Shown piece by piece: positions 52,092 through 61,623 of a stretch of 64,000 nt of DNA (the stretch's first letter is position 1; each line of letters starts with the position of its first letter). Position numbers and translations under genes: made by a program. Source of the stretch: Treponema vincentii F0403 (lineage in GTDB: Bacteria > Spirochaetota > Spirochaetia > Treponematales > Treponemataceae); NCBI RefSeq assembly GCF_000412995.1, contig NZ_KE332512.1, positions 848,092 to 912,091 on the forward strand, read 5' to 3'. The notes under the pieces were generated by a model, which was not told the origin of the DNA, did no database searches, and saw nothing but the letters and a program-made list of their open reading frames with translations.

Positions 52092-53574
52092 TAAAGTACA
52101 GCCGACCGTGTATATTATCGGAGCGGGGCTAGCGGGTACTATGATTGCCCATGAGATCAAACGGAAGGGCGTATTCGGCCGTGTCGCAGCCTTTCTTGAC
52201 GACGATCCGCAGAAAATCGGTACTAAGATTGAAGATATTCCGGTGCTTGGGCCGATTCAAGATGTAGCAAGCCTTATCAGGGTTGAGGCGCGGGACGAGG
52301 TGCTGATTGCCATTCCAAGCATAAAGGCGGAGCGCCTGCGCGAAATATATGCAATCGTAAAAGAGGCAGGCTTTACAACCATAAAACTGCTGCCGGGCAT
52401 TTCTCAGATTGTGGACGATAGCGCGCACCTCGTACAAGCCAGAGAGATAAACCCGCAAGACCTACTCGGACGAACGCCGATAAAGATCAGCCTAAAAAGC
52501 AGCCTCGCTTACCTGCGCGGGAAACGGGTGTTGATTACCGGCGCAGGAGGTTCCATCGGCAGCGAGCTTGCGCGGCAGCTTCTTTCGGGAGGAGCCGAGC
52601 GGCTCTATCTATTCGGGCACGGGGAAAATTCAATTTATCAGATTGACAAAGAGCTGCGCCTCTTGCAGGAAGAAGGAGTCGGCGATAAGGCGACGATTGT
52701 CCCCATCGTGGGAGAGCTGAAAGACCGCGATTACATGTGCTATATCATCGGTAAGCTCCGCTGCGATGCGGTCTTTCATACGGCGGCCTACAAGCACGTA
52801 CCGCTGATGGAAGCAAATCCCGTCGCCGTCATCGAAAACAATGTGTTCGGCACGAAGAACCTGCTCGATGCCTGTATCGAAAACGGCGTCAAGCGCTTCG
52901 TACTCATCTCGACCGATAAGGCGGTTAATCCCGTATCGATTTATGGGGTCTCGAAGATGCTCAACGAAAAGATGGTGCTTGACGCCGCCGCGCGCGTCAG
53001 TGAAAAATACGGCAGTCCGGACTATGCCTATATGTTTGTCCGGTTCGGAAACGTGCTCGGTTCGCGCGGCTCGATTTTTCCGCTCTTTGTCGAGCAGGTA
53101 AAAAAGGGAGGCCCCGTAACGGTAACCTCCCCCGATATGATGCGCTTTTTTATGACCATACCGGAAGCCTGTTCGCTGGTACTGCAGACGGGCGGCGTAG
53201 GCATTAACGGACAGTCATACTTACTGGACATGGGCGAGCCGGTGAACATTCTGGAAACCGCCCGTCAGCTGATACGCTACATGGGATACGAGCCTGAGAA
53301 GGATATACCGATAGAAATTATCGGGGTGCGCCCGGGAGAGCGGCTGGAAGAACCGCTCACCTCCAAAACGGAATACACCGAGCAGACCGATTATCCTAAA
53401 ATTCTCCGCCTGCAAAACCGCGAAGAATACAGCAGCGGCACGCTCCGCACACTGCTTGCCGCACTGCAGCCTGTGTGCTGTTCTTCGGACAATCCGGCGC
53501 TCTATCGGAACAAAGAGTATCTGACGCGCATACTCTGTGACGCATGTACATCATTCAGGGAGGCACAATCGTGA
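52075..53574 (+). CDS. Nucleoside-diphosphate-sugar 4,6-dehydratase, FlaA1/CapD type, soluble form
   Basis: 499 residues. A CoA-binding-like N-terminal Rossmann domain (TVYIIGAGLAGTMIAHEIKR) joins the SDR domain: GKRVLITGAGGSIGSELARQ, HTAAYKHVPLMEANPV, STDKAVNPVSIYGVSKMLN. Large members of this family usually start with four membrane helices, which are missing here. The active site has Tyr (YGVSK) as in PseB, rather than the Met seen in FlaA1/PglF-type enzymes. It probably makes a UDP-4-keto-6-deoxy-hexosamine for the aminotransferase that follows, with 4-nt overlap. Confidence 0.85.
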   Translation: MTAPTNKVQPTVYIIGAGLAGTMIAHEIKRKGVFGRVAAFLDDDPQKIGTKIEDIPVLGPIQDVASLIRVEARDEVLIAIPSIKAERLREIYAIVKEAGFTTIKLLPGISQIVDDSAHLVQAREINPQDLLGRTPIKISLKSSLAYLRGKRVLITGAGGSIGSELARQLLSGGAERLYLFGHGENSIYQIDKELRLLQEEGVGDKATIVPIVGELKDRDYMCYIIGKLRCDAVFHTAAYKHVPLMEANPVAVIENNVFGTKNLLDACIENGVKRFVLISTDKAVNPVSIYGVSKMLNEKMVLDAAARVSEKYGSPDYAYMFVRFGNVLGSRGSIFPLFVEQVKKGGPVTVTSPDMMRFFMTIPEACSLVLQTGGVGINGQSYLLDMGEPVNILETARQLIRYMGYEPEKDIPIEIIGVRPGERLEEPLTSKTEYTEQTDYPKILRLQNREEYSSGTLRTLLAALQPVCCSSDNPALYRNKEYLTRILCDACTSFREAQS

Positions 53575-54752
53575 ATATAACGGAACAAAAAAACATACGG
53601 GAGATACCTTTTTTTAGACCCTCGTTCGACCGCAGGGAAGAAGAAGCGGCGATCCGTGTGCTGCATTCAGGCTGGCTGACTACCGGCAAGGAAACGCTCG
53701 CATTTGAACAAGAGTTCGCCGATACGGTACACAGCCCATACGCGCTTGCGGTCAACTCCGCGTCAAACGGATTGATGCTCGCGATGGAAGCTTTCGGAAT
53801 TGGAGAAGGTACTAAAATACTTACAAGTCCGTACACCTTTGTATCGACGGCGACAAGCGCCTTACACCTCGGCGGAGAAGCGGTCTATGCGGATATCGCA
53901 GCGGATTCCTACAGTATCGATCCCGAAAAAATCGAAGATAAGCTTAAACAGGATAAGAGCATCAAAGCGGTTGTACCCATTCACATTGCCGGAAATCTCT
54001 GCGATATGAAGGCGATTAACAGCCTTGCAAAAAAATATAACGTTGCGGTTATCGAAGATGCGGCACACGCCTTTCCTTCAAAAACGGCGGACGGTTACGG
54101 AGGAACACTCGGCGATGCGGGCGTGTTTTCTTTTTACGCAACCAAAACCATCACCACCGGAGAAGGCGGTATGATTTGCGTCCGCAGTCCCGAAGCGGCG
54201 GAACGCATTAAGCTGATGCGCTCCCACGGAATCAACCGTACGATATGGGACAGGTACACCGACAAACATGCCAGCTGGCAATACGATGTCGTTGCGGAAG
54301 GGTATAAATGCAATCTGCCGGACATTTTATCGGCGATCGGCAGAGTTCAGCTGCAAAAAGCGGAAGATTTTTACCGTAAGCGGAAGCTCATAGCAGAACG
54401 CTTTACCCGCGCCTTTGAACAATTCGATTTTTTTAAGGTTCCGCCGGACGGAGAAGGCAATGCGTGGCACCTCTATATTCTCCGCATTGTACCGGAGCTG
54501 CTTTCCGTCAATAGAGACGACTTTGCCCGTGCGCTGCAGGAACGGGGACTCGGTATTTCGGTTCACTTTATCCCCCACTTTGAAATGACCTTCCTCAAAA
54601 AACGATACGGTCTGCGTGCCCAAGACTTTCCCAATGCGGCAGAACACTATGCGCAGAGCATCAGCCTGCCGTTCTGGCCGGATATGACGGACGAGGATGT
54701 ACAGTACGTCATCGATACGGTAATCGATACCGCAAAAAAGTTCCGTAGATAG
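53571..54752 (+). CDS. DegT/DnrJ/EryC1 aminotransferase (sugar 4-aminotransferase type)
   Basis: 393 residues from GTG 53571, with GGGAGG 8 nt upstream; the GTG overlaps the dehydratase stop. VFSFYATKTITTGEGGMI holds the PLP lysine; VIEDAAHAFPSKTADGYGG and YKCNLPDILSAIGRVQLQK are family motifs. With the gene before it, it would make UDP-4-amino-4,6-dideoxy-sugar, as in bacillosamine or pseudaminic acid pathways; product inferred. Glycosyltransferases are not in the window. Confidence 0.88.
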   Translation: MNITEQKNIREIPFFRPSFDRREEEAAIRVLHSGWLTTGKETLAFEQEFADTVHSPYALAVNSASNGLMLAMEAFGIGEGTKILTSPYTFVSTATSALHLGGEAVYADIAADSYSIDPEKIEDKLKQDKSIKAVVPIHIAGNLCDMKAINSLAKKYNVAVIEDAAHAFPSKTADGYGGTLGDAGVFSFYATKTITTGEGGMICVRSPEAAERIKLMRSHGINRTIWDRYTDKHASWQYDVVAEGYKCNLPDILSAIGRVQLQKAEDFYRKRKLIAERFTRAFEQFDFFKVPPDGEGNAWHLYILRIVPELLSVNRDDFARALQERGLGISVHFIPHFEMTFLKKRYGLRAQDFPNAAEHYAQSISLPFWPDMTDEDVQYVIDTVIDTAKKFRR

Positions 54753-54764
54753 GAAGTTTTTGAT

Positions 54765-56810
54765 ATGATAGAACAATTTGTGTCCGATCTTACCTTTGAC
54801 GGGCAGCAGTATGCGGTGATTGTCCGCGCCCCCGTATCATCGGGGATTATTTCCGCCGTACATCTGCCGCCCTTACCCGAAGGATACGCTTTTTACGGAG
54901 CCGCACAGCTTCCCGCTCACAAAACCGTGGAAGTATTCGAACATCCGCTCCCTATTTTTGCGGACGGAGAGATAGACTATAAAGAACAAGCCGTCGGCAT
55001 TCTTGCCGGCGATAATGCGGCAACGCTCGAATCGCTGCGAAAAGAGATCGGCATAGAACTGGAGCCTATCCCCGAAGACAGCTTTGAAGCGGGACGGCCG
55101 CACACACTGTTCGACTATCCTATCATTGCACGGGAAGTACGCACTGCCGGCGACATCGATTCAATCTTTGAAACCGCCGACTCTACCGTTTTCTCGTCGA
55201 TTAAAATAGGTTCGCAGTATGCAGCACGATCGGAGCCCTTTGCCGCTCTTACGGTGTTCCGCGAAGACGGACTTGACGTTTATGTGCCGACCCAATGGCC
55301 GTTTCATGTCCGTGCGGCGGTTGCGAAGGCAACAGGACTTGCGGAAGAAGCTATCATCGTGCACCCGACCCAAACCGGCGAAACGTTCAACGAGCTTTTA
55401 TGGTATCCGTCTCTCCTTGCCTGCCAGTGCGCCGTTGCGGCGGTTTTGCAGCGGAAAACCGTTTCGCTCAATCTATCGGCGGAAGAAAGCAGGGCGGCAG
55501 CGCCTAAAACGCCGGAGATGATTATCGAACACAAATCGGCGCTATCCGGCACCGGGACGATTGCCGCAATGCAGATTTCGATTATTGTCAATGCCGGCGC
55601 CTGCTGCCCGCTGATCGACAAAATACTCAAACAAATAACCGCCGCCGCATTAGGGCCGTACAGCGTACCGAACTACCGGATAGAAGCACGGGCGTCAAAC
55701 ACGGCGGAAGGGCTCATCGATATTTTCGAGGGATGGGGCGACTATTACGCCTCAAACGCGCTGGAAAACCACATCAATAAGATTATTCAGGAATACAATC
55801 TTTCTCCGGCGGAATGGCGCGTAAAAAATATGCCGGAAAATTACGGCGCCGTTTTTTCAAGCCTCTTTGAACTCCTAACCGCAAAAAGCGATTTTACCTG
55901 CAAACACGCCGCGTATCGCGTTTTTAACCGGGGCAAAAGAGACAAGCGCGACGGCCGCTGGCGGGGCATCGGTTTGGCGGCAGGCTTCCAATACGGCGGA
56001 TGCGCTGCGGACTTTACGTATTCGGCGGAACTGACGCTGGATATTCATAACAAGCTTTTAATCAAGGCGGAGCCGGCAGAGGAAGATGTAAAGAAACTTA
56101 TCCGGAAACTGGCTGCAAAAAGGCTGGAAATTGCCGAAACCGATATTACTTTTGCCGGCCTTACGACGGCCGATATGAACGTTTCCGGGCCGGCAACTGC
56201 CGGAAATACCGACGGGATTATTCTCCCCCTAATCGAGCAATGCCTTACCGATTTGCAGGAGCAGCGCTTCCGCAATCCGCTGCCGATCAGTATTTCACGG
56301 GGCGCCGGTGCCCCGCAGAGCGATGTTCAGCAGTCAGAAAATGAGACGAATGAAACCGGCGTTTTGTTTGTTTCGCAGACGCCCGCAGCCTGCATTATCG
56401 AACTTGAAATGGATACGGTTTGTTATGACATACGGATCCGGAAGATATGGTTTGCTTGCCGTCCCGGAAAAAACTACGAAAAAAAGCAGATTCTCAATGC
56501 TCTGCGTAAAAATATTGCGGCGGCATTATCGCGTACCGCTAAAGAAGCTTTGCCTTCGCTCGAAACCGGCGAAAGTCCCCTTCCCTATTCGGAATACCGG
56601 ACTATTCTCCCGAATGAAATGCCTCCTCTTTCCGTGGATGTTCTCGAACGGGGAAAATCGATGAGCGGCTTTGATTCATGCGCACTGAATATACTGCCTG
56701 CGGCATACCTCGCGGCGTTGAACCAAATCCTGCTGCGTGTCCCTGCGCGGATAGATACGCTGCCCATCCGCACGGAACATTTATTTAAAGCTTTGACGGG
56801 GAAAAAATAA
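54765..56810 (+). CDS. Xanthine dehydrogenase-like large subunit, divergent, molybdenum-site motifs lost
   Basis: 681 residues, shorter than the usual ~770. The layout follows the molybdopterin subunit: a first domain near residues 25-180, a second from ~180, and the family C-terminus (LPAAYLAALNQILLRVPAR). The cofactor loop normally reading GGGFGGKE is replaced by PTQTGETFNELL (about residues 201-212), and the RGFG stretch by FEGWGDY. It may not bind molybdopterin. AGGAAG precedes ATG 54765. It is followed directly by the 2Fe-2S and FAD subunits, which look intact. Confidence 0.75.
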   Translation: MIEQFVSDLTFDGQQYAVIVRAPVSSGIISAVHLPPLPEGYAFYGAAQLPAHKTVEVFEHPLPIFADGEIDYKEQAVGILAGDNAATLESLRKEIGIELEPIPEDSFEAGRPHTLFDYPIIAREVRTAGDIDSIFETADSTVFSSIKIGSQYAARSEPFAALTVFREDGLDVYVPTQWPFHVRAAVAKATGLAEEAIIVHPTQTGETFNELLWYPSLLACQCAVAAVLQRKTVSLNLSAEESRAAAPKTPEMIIEHKSALSGTGTIAAMQISIIVNAGACCPLIDKILKQITAAALGPYSVPNYRIEARASNTAEGLIDIFEGWGDYYASNALENHINKIIQEYNLSPAEWRVKNMPENYGAVFSSLFELLTAKSDFTCKHAAYRVFNRGKRDKRDGRWRGIGLAAGFQYGGCAADFTYSAELTLDIHNKLLIKAEPAEEDVKKLIRKLAAKRLEIAETDITFAGLTTADMNVSGPATAGNTDGIILPLIEQCLTDLQEQRFRNPLPISISRGAGAPQSDVQQSENETNETGVLFVSQTPAACIIELEMDTVCYDIRIRKIWFACRPGKNYEKKQILNALRKNIAAALSRTAKEALPSLETGESPLPYSEYRTILPNEMPPLSVDVLERGKSMSGFDSCALNILPAAYLAALNQILLRVPARIDTLPIRTEHLFKALTGKK

Positions 56811-56811
56811 T

Positions 56812-57291
56812 ATGAAGATACGATTTCATCTGAATAACGTGGCGGTAGAGATTGAAGCAGATGCCGACGAGCGGCTGGCGGATGTGCTGAGGAGGGACTT
56901 CGGATTGCTCAGCGTACGGAAGAGCTGTATGCAGGGCACCTGCGGGTCATGCACGGTGTTGTTAAACGATCATCCGGTACCGTCCTGCAGGCTCCCCATC
57001 TTTGCCGTAGCGGGAAAAAGCATTATCACACTCGAAGCCTTTAGTGCGACACCGGAGTACAATGACATTATCGCCGCATTCGACAAAGAAGGCATCACAC
57101 TGTGCGGCTTTTGTTCCGCAGGTACGATTTTAACCGCTCACAGTATCGTACAAAAACACTGGAACCCCACCGACGAGCAAATACGGGACGCCTATATCGG
57201 CATTATGTGCCGGTGTACCGACATCGTTTCGATCACCGCAGCGTTAAAGCAGGTATGCCGGTCAAAGAGGAGCAAGCGGCATGAAAAATAA
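56812..57291 (+). CDS. Xanthine dehydrogenase-family [2Fe-2S] subunit
   Basis: 159 residues, the standard size. All eight cluster Cys are seen: SCMQGTCGSCTVLLNDHPVP with the following C (first cluster) and LCGFCSAG ... MCRCTDIV (second). It carries electrons between the FAD and molybdenum subunits. It starts 1 nt after the large-subunit stop and overlaps the FAD-subunit start by 11 nt. Confidence 0.93.
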   Translation: MKIRFHLNNVAVEIEADADERLADVLRRDFGLLSVRKSCMQGTCGSCTVLLNDHPVPSCRLPIFAVAGKSIITLEAFSATPEYNDIIAAFDKEGITLCGFCSAGTILTAHSIVQKHWNPTDEQIRDAYIGIMCRCTDIVSITAALKQVCRSKRSKRHEK

Positions 57292-58129
57292 CTACACCGT
57301 CAATACCGCAAAAAGCATGGCGGAGCTCTACACGCTGCTGCAAAACCACACCGACATCACCCCGCTTGCCGGTACTACCGGATTACTCAAGGATTGCCGT
57401 ACCGACCGTTTTATATTACCGGAATCGATTTTGCTCCTAAAAAACATCCCCGAACTTGAAACCATCGCAAAACGGGAACGCTTCATCGATTTCGGTGCGG
57501 CTGCAACCCTTAATACAATTTTAGAGCTGGGAGAAAAAAACGTACCGGCGATTCTGTATCAGGCCATTTCGCTTGCGGCAAATCCGGGAGTCCGCTCCCT
57601 TGCGACCATCGGCGGAAATATCGCCCAAGCACCGATGCAAAACTCCTGTCTTATCCCGCTCCTTGCGTTGGATTCAAAGATTGAAATACGGACACGGAAA
57701 GAAACGTTTTGGATGCCGCTGATTCAGTATTGCGACGAAAGCAGCAATGTCCTGCGCCATACTCCGCACATTATTCTCCGCGTACGCGTTCCGTTTGAAG
57801 AATGGACTATCTCATATTACAAACGGCTCGGACCGATCGGGCACATTACCGCCGATACCTCCTCGTTTGTGTTTCTTGCCCGTGCGCAGAAAAATTTGCT
57901 TTCCGATATCAAACTGTTGTTCGGCAGCAAACAGCTTATAAAGAGTAAAGAGTTTGAAAACCTTTTAACCGGAAAAGGACTGCCCATCGACCGGCGCAGC
58001 GTAGGCGCATTAATGAAGGAAACCGAAGATATTTTCAACGATACCTTTTCCGCTGCGGAGATCTCGGAATTCCAAAAGGCGTGCTTTTTGAATTTAATTG
58101 AAGAGAGCATATACTTACTGACCAATTAA
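57281..58129 (+). CDS. Xanthine dehydrogenase-family FAD-binding subunit
   Basis: 282 residues, normal for CoxM/XdhB. PLAGTTGLLKDC is a variant of the usual AGGTDL loop, and LATIGGNIAQAPMQNSC is the FAD-binding TIGGN motif. The C-terminal CO-dehydrogenase flavoprotein domain follows (ISYYKRLGPIGHITADTSSF). Together with the two preceding genes it would form an LSM enzyme; the substrate is unknown. Confidence 0.88.
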   Translation: MKNNYTVNTAKSMAELYTLLQNHTDITPLAGTTGLLKDCRTDRFILPESILLLKNIPELETIAKRERFIDFGAAATLNTILELGEKNVPAILYQAISLAANPGVRSLATIGGNIAQAPMQNSCLIPLLALDSKIEIRTRKETFWMPLIQYCDESSNVLRHTPHIILRVRVPFEEWTISYYKRLGPIGHITADTSSFVFLARAQKNLLSDIKLLFGSKQLIKSKEFENLLTGKGLPIDRRSVGALMKETEDIFNDTFSAAEISEFQKACFLNLIEESIYLLTN

Positions 58130-58155
58130 ACGTAGCGGAAAAAACGGATGTATAT

Positions 58156-59070
58156 ATGGCACAGATTATAGACGGCAAAAAGCTTGCCGAACAATTAACT
58201 CAAGCGGTAACACGGGAAAATGCGGCATATTGTACACGGCATCCGCAGCCATGTCTTGCGATTGTATCATCGGGGACAGATCCCGCCTCGCAAGTATATA
58301 TTAAAACTAAAATAAATGCGCTTGAAAAAGCGGGAATGCGGAGCAGAATTATTCCGTACCCGGAAACTATCAGCGAACAGGAATTGGCGGCGTGTGTGCA
58401 AATGCTGAATGCCGACGATACGGTTGACGGCATTTTGATTCAGCTGCCTCTCCCCTACCCGCTGGACAGCCGGCGGATTCTTGCGCCGCTTGCCCCTCAC
58501 AAAGACATTGACGGATTTACACCTGAAAATTTAGGACGATTGCTTACCGGCAGGCCGGGGTTTATTCCCTGCACGCCGCAGGGAATTCTGTATGCGCTGC
58601 GGGAATACGGCATACCGCTTAGCGGCGCTCATGCGGTTATTGTAGGGCGGTCTGCCATTGTCGGGAAACCCCTCACCGCCTTACTCACTGCCGCGGATGC
58701 AACGGTTACGCTGTGCCACAGTAAAACAAAAGACCTTGCAGCAATCACGCGGCAGGCGGATATTTTGATTGCGGCTGCGGGGCACCCCGGTCTCATTACC
58801 GGCAGCATGATAAAAAAGGGCGCCGCAGTTATCGACGTGGGGATAAACCGCATTCCCGACCCGTCCGCACCCAAGGGCAGTAGGCTTACCGGCGACGTTG
58901 ATTTTGAAAGCGCTGCCGAACAGGCCGGCTGGATTACACCGGTGCCCGGCGGGGTCGGACCTTTAACCGTAGCGATGGTCTTGCGGAATACGCTCCGCGC
59001 CGCACAACTTCGGCACGGCTGTTTGCCGGAGCCGGAAATCGGAGCCGATACGGAAACGGACGGATGCTAG
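58156..59070 (+). CDS. folD: Bifunctional methylene-THF dehydrogenase/cyclohydrolase FolD
   Basis: 304 residues. YIKTKINALEKAGM holds the catalytic Lys, GILIQLPLPYPLD, KDIDGFTPENLGRLLTG and HAVIVGRSAIVGKPLTALL are the folate and NADP motifs. It interconverts methylene-, methenyl- and formyl-tetrahydrofolate. 26 nt after the FAD subunit. The stop overlaps the start of yigZ by 7 nt. Confidence 0.95.
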   Translation: MAQIIDGKKLAEQLTQAVTRENAAYCTRHPQPCLAIVSSGTDPASQVYIKTKINALEKAGMRSRIIPYPETISEQELAACVQMLNADDTVDGILIQLPLPYPLDSRRILAPLAPHKDIDGFTPENLGRLLTGRPGFIPCTPQGILYALREYGIPLSGAHAVIVGRSAIVGKPLTALLTAADATVTLCHSKTKDLAAITRQADILIAAAGHPGLITGSMIKKGAAVIDVGINRIPDPSAPKGSRLTGDVDFESAAEQAGWITPVPGGVGPLTVAMVLRNTLRAAQLRHGCLPEPEIGADTETDGC

Positions 59071-59750
59071 TACTCAAGCGCACCGCAAAGCAACCCGATT
59101 TACAGGCAGGTTCCGGCTCCTCATCGCCTGACATGCTAACGGGCGATAATGAGGAGGCAATACTTTTGCCGGAAGCGTCGGCGGAGCTTACCGTAAAAAA
59201 ATCGGTGTTCCGCGCCGAGGTGTTTTACACGGATAATGCGCAAACCGCAAAAGAGATTGTAAAACGGCAAAAGACAGGGTACCGCGATGCCCGGCATGTA
59301 GTGCATGCTTTTGTCATCGGAGAAACCGGCGCGGTGCTCGGATGCAGCGACGACGGAGAACCGGCAGGGACTGCAGGACAGCCGGTACTTGCTGTCCTAA
59401 AAGGAAGCGGCATTACCGATATCTTGGTAACGGTTACCCGCTGGTTCGGCGGCACTCTTTTGGGAACAGGCGGTTTGGTAAAGGCGTATTCTGCTACGGC
59501 AAAAGAAGCACTCACTCAAGTACACACGGAGCCGCTCATTCAAAAAGCGGAGTTTACCTGCGAATGCAGCTATGAAGATCACAACCCGCTGCTCCGCGCC
59601 GCCGCTTCCCTGCCGGTAACCTTTGCACATACGGAATTTGCGCAAACCGTCCGGCTGAGCGGCTCGATCCCGCTTGCATACCGTGATGACTTTGCACAAC
59701 TGGTTACGGAAATTACCAAGGGAGCTTCTTCGGTACACTTCTCGGAATAG
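59064..59750 (+). CDS. YigZ/IMPACT family protein
   Basis: 228 residues, about 20 longer than usual. ARHVVHAFVIGETGAVLGCSD, DGEPAGTAGQPVLAVL and VTRWFGGTLLGTGGLVKAYS are the family signature. Its biochemical role is unclear (a link to proline peptide metabolism and translation control is reported for relatives). The ATG at 59064 overlaps folD; a later ATG at 59133 would give a more normal N-terminus. Confidence 0.85.
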   Translation: MLVLKRTAKQPDLQAGSGSSSPDMLTGDNEEAILLPEASAELTVKKSVFRAEVFYTDNAQTAKEIVKRQKTGYRDARHVVHAFVIGETGAVLGCSDDGEPAGTAGQPVLAVLKGSGITDILVTVTRWFGGTLLGTGGLVKAYSATAKEALTQVHTEPLIQKAEFTCECSYEDHNPLLRAAASLPVTFAHTEFAQTVRLSGSIPLAYRDDFAQLVTEITKGASSVHFSE

Positions 59751-59803
59751 GAACCGGCTCCAAAAACAAGGGGCAGATTTTGTTTGTTGATTAGGAGAAA
59801 ACA

Positions 59804-60412
59804 ATGTTTAACAGCATCAGCGGGACACTAACCGGTAAAACGGCAGAATCCGTTTACATAGAAACGCACGGCATTGAATGGGAAATTTTTGTGTCTACTC
59901 TGAGCGCAGACCGTTTCGGAGCCGCAGGCAGTACGGTGCGGGTCTATACATGGCTCTATCACCGGGAAGATCAGATGCGGCTGTTCGGTTTTTTAACGCC
60001 TGCGGAGCGGAGCCTTTTTTTGGATTTAACGAAGGTTGAAGGAATCGGTCCGAAACAAGCACTGAAGATTCTTTCCGGCCTTGACAGCGCTGCGCTTGAA
60101 GCAGCCCTTGAGGCGGGAGACGTTGCCCGGCTGCAAAGCATTCCCGGAATAGGGAAGAAAACGGCACAGAAGATGGTACTTGCCTTGAAGGGGCAGCTGA
60201 CGGGACTGCAGGATAGCGGCCGAGCGGAAACGGCAAAAAAATCGGAATTTGAAGATATTATCATCGCCCTCATCGACATGGGGTATGACCGAAAGCGTGC
60301 TGCCGAAACGGTTGACGCGGCTGCACAATCGATGCGAACGCAAGGCATCGATCCTACTGCAAAAGAAGAAGAACTATTCCGCACTGCCATTGTCAATTTA
60401 AGCTCAACATAA
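59804..60412 (+). CDS. ruvA: Holliday junction DNA helicase subunit RuvA
   Basis: 202 residues, the normal length. An OB domain (MFNSISGTLTGKTAESVYIE) is followed by two helix-hairpin-helix motifs (VEGIGPKQALKILSGL and IPGIGKKTAQKMVLAL) and the C-terminal RuvB-binding domain (IIALIDMGYDRKRAAETVDA). It binds four-way junctions and loads RuvB. AGGAG lies 6 nt before the ATG. The stop lies within the AT-rich palindrome that begins the accessory zone; no ruvB or ruvC follows. Confidence 0.95.
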   Translation: MFNSISGTLTGKTAESVYIETHGIEWEIFVSTLSADRFGAAGSTVRVYTWLYHREDQMRLFGFLTPAERSLFLDLTKVEGIGPKQALKILSGLDSAALEAALEAGDVARLQSIPGIGKKTAQKMVLALKGQLTGLQDSGRAETAKKSEFEDIIIALIDMGYDRKRAAETVDAAAQSMRTQGIDPTAKEEELFRTAIVNLSST

Positions 60413-60442
60413 TTCATAATTATGCATTCTTAATTATGAATT
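60411..60442. repeat. AT-rich palindrome at the left side of the Rpn cassette
   Basis: AATTCATAATTA (60411-60422) pairs with TAATTATGAATT (60431-60442) around an 8-nt loop. A similar palindrome closes the cassette at 61624. CATTTTTCAAGCCA just beyond it recurs before the Rpn gene at 62824. Confidence 0.7.
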
Positions 60443-60744
60443 TTCTCCATTTTTCAAGCCATTTTTGCATCCGTGCTATATATAAAGGGTATGGAGGCTC
60501 AAAATGGAAAACACCTATACCTTAACCCTTAAAAACGATTATTTATTCAAGCTTCTGCTCGGCTCGGAAGAAAACAAAGCCTGCTTGCAGGACTTTCTTG
60601 AATGCGTACTGGACATGCCCGCCGGTATGATTACCGACCTTGAATTACTGGACAAAGAACTTAGTAAAGATGAGATAACCGATAAGACCGGCATTCTCGA
60701 TGTTAAGCTTCGCCTAAAAGACGGCACAACAATCGATATTGAAA

Positions 60745-61008
60745 TTTCGTTTACCGATAGACGTCCATGTCTATCGGTAAACACGAGTTTTGCCATTCGG
60801 CAAAACGTCGCTGCTGCTTGAAACCAGCGGCATCCGTGCCGCTTCTGAAACGGAGTTGCGTAAAAAGCATACCTGCTCAGCTTTTATTTTAGAATAAGCT
60901 TTGGAACAAAGGCGGGTTCTTAGGGTAGAACCCTAAGCCGTAGTTTTTCTTTTGGGGGTTATAGGGGGTATTTTCTTTTTATCGGAAAAAAAGAAAATAC
61001 CCCCTAAC
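60745..61008. mobile_element. Hairpin-rich insertion in the Rpn gene
   Basis: Contains five hairpins in ~260 nt: 60749-60782 (14-bp stem), 60787-60806 (8 bp), 60826-60843 (6 bp), 60919-60937 (CTTAGGGT/ACCCTAAG) and 60962-61006 (19 bp, loop ATCGGAA). There is no coding potential. The first three form copy 2 of the GGA-loop module, read on the minus strand. Ends and target duplication are not certain. Confidence 0.6.
60749..60846 (-). ncRNA. Candidate structured RNA module with GGA hexaloops, copy 2
   Basis: Read on the minus strand: AGCGGC/GCCGCT with loop ACGGAT (60843-60826), 14 nt, GCGAC plus GTTTTGCC/GGCAAAAC (60806-60787), then a 14-bp stem with loop ATGGAC (60782-60749). The order, the 14-nt spacer, the 20-nt middle hairpin and the flanks AGA...GGTT equal copy 1 at 39039-39138, but the stem bases differ with pairing kept. 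Confidence 0.5.
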
Positions 61009-61623
61009 TTGTTCTATTGGGCTAAAATGTACATTGAAGGCTTCAAAGAAGGTGAACCGTATACCAGTCTTACAAGATGCATCGCCATCAATTTGATCTC
61101 CCAAGGATTTAAGCTCAATAGTGAGGTGCACTCTGCCTATCGCATACTGGAACAACAAACTTATCAACAGCTCACTGATTTATTAGAAATCCACTTTCTG
61201 AACTTGGCGGCAGTAAAAGGGACTAAGATACGGCAAGCTATCACTACCAAAAAGCAGGAAAAACTGTTAAACTGGTTGCGGTTTATAGAAACGGACGATA
61301 AGGAGGAGAGAGCCATGTTAGCGACAACTTCACCGATATTACAAATGCTGAATGAGAAAATCGATGTTCTCAGCTTGAATCCTGAAGAACGGAAGCTGTA
61401 TGAATCAAGAATGAAGCTGAAAAGCGACATAGCAACCATTTCTGAAGTGCAGTTCAAAGCAGGAATCGAATATGGCCTCGCCGAAGGAGAAGCCCGTGGA
61501 CGCTCAGAGGGTTCCCGTCAAAAAGCACTCGAAACGGCACGCATTTTAAAACAATTAGGCGATTCCGTACAAAAGATAGCACAGGCAACCGGTCTCTCCC
61601 AAGCAGAGGTGGAAGCGATAAAA

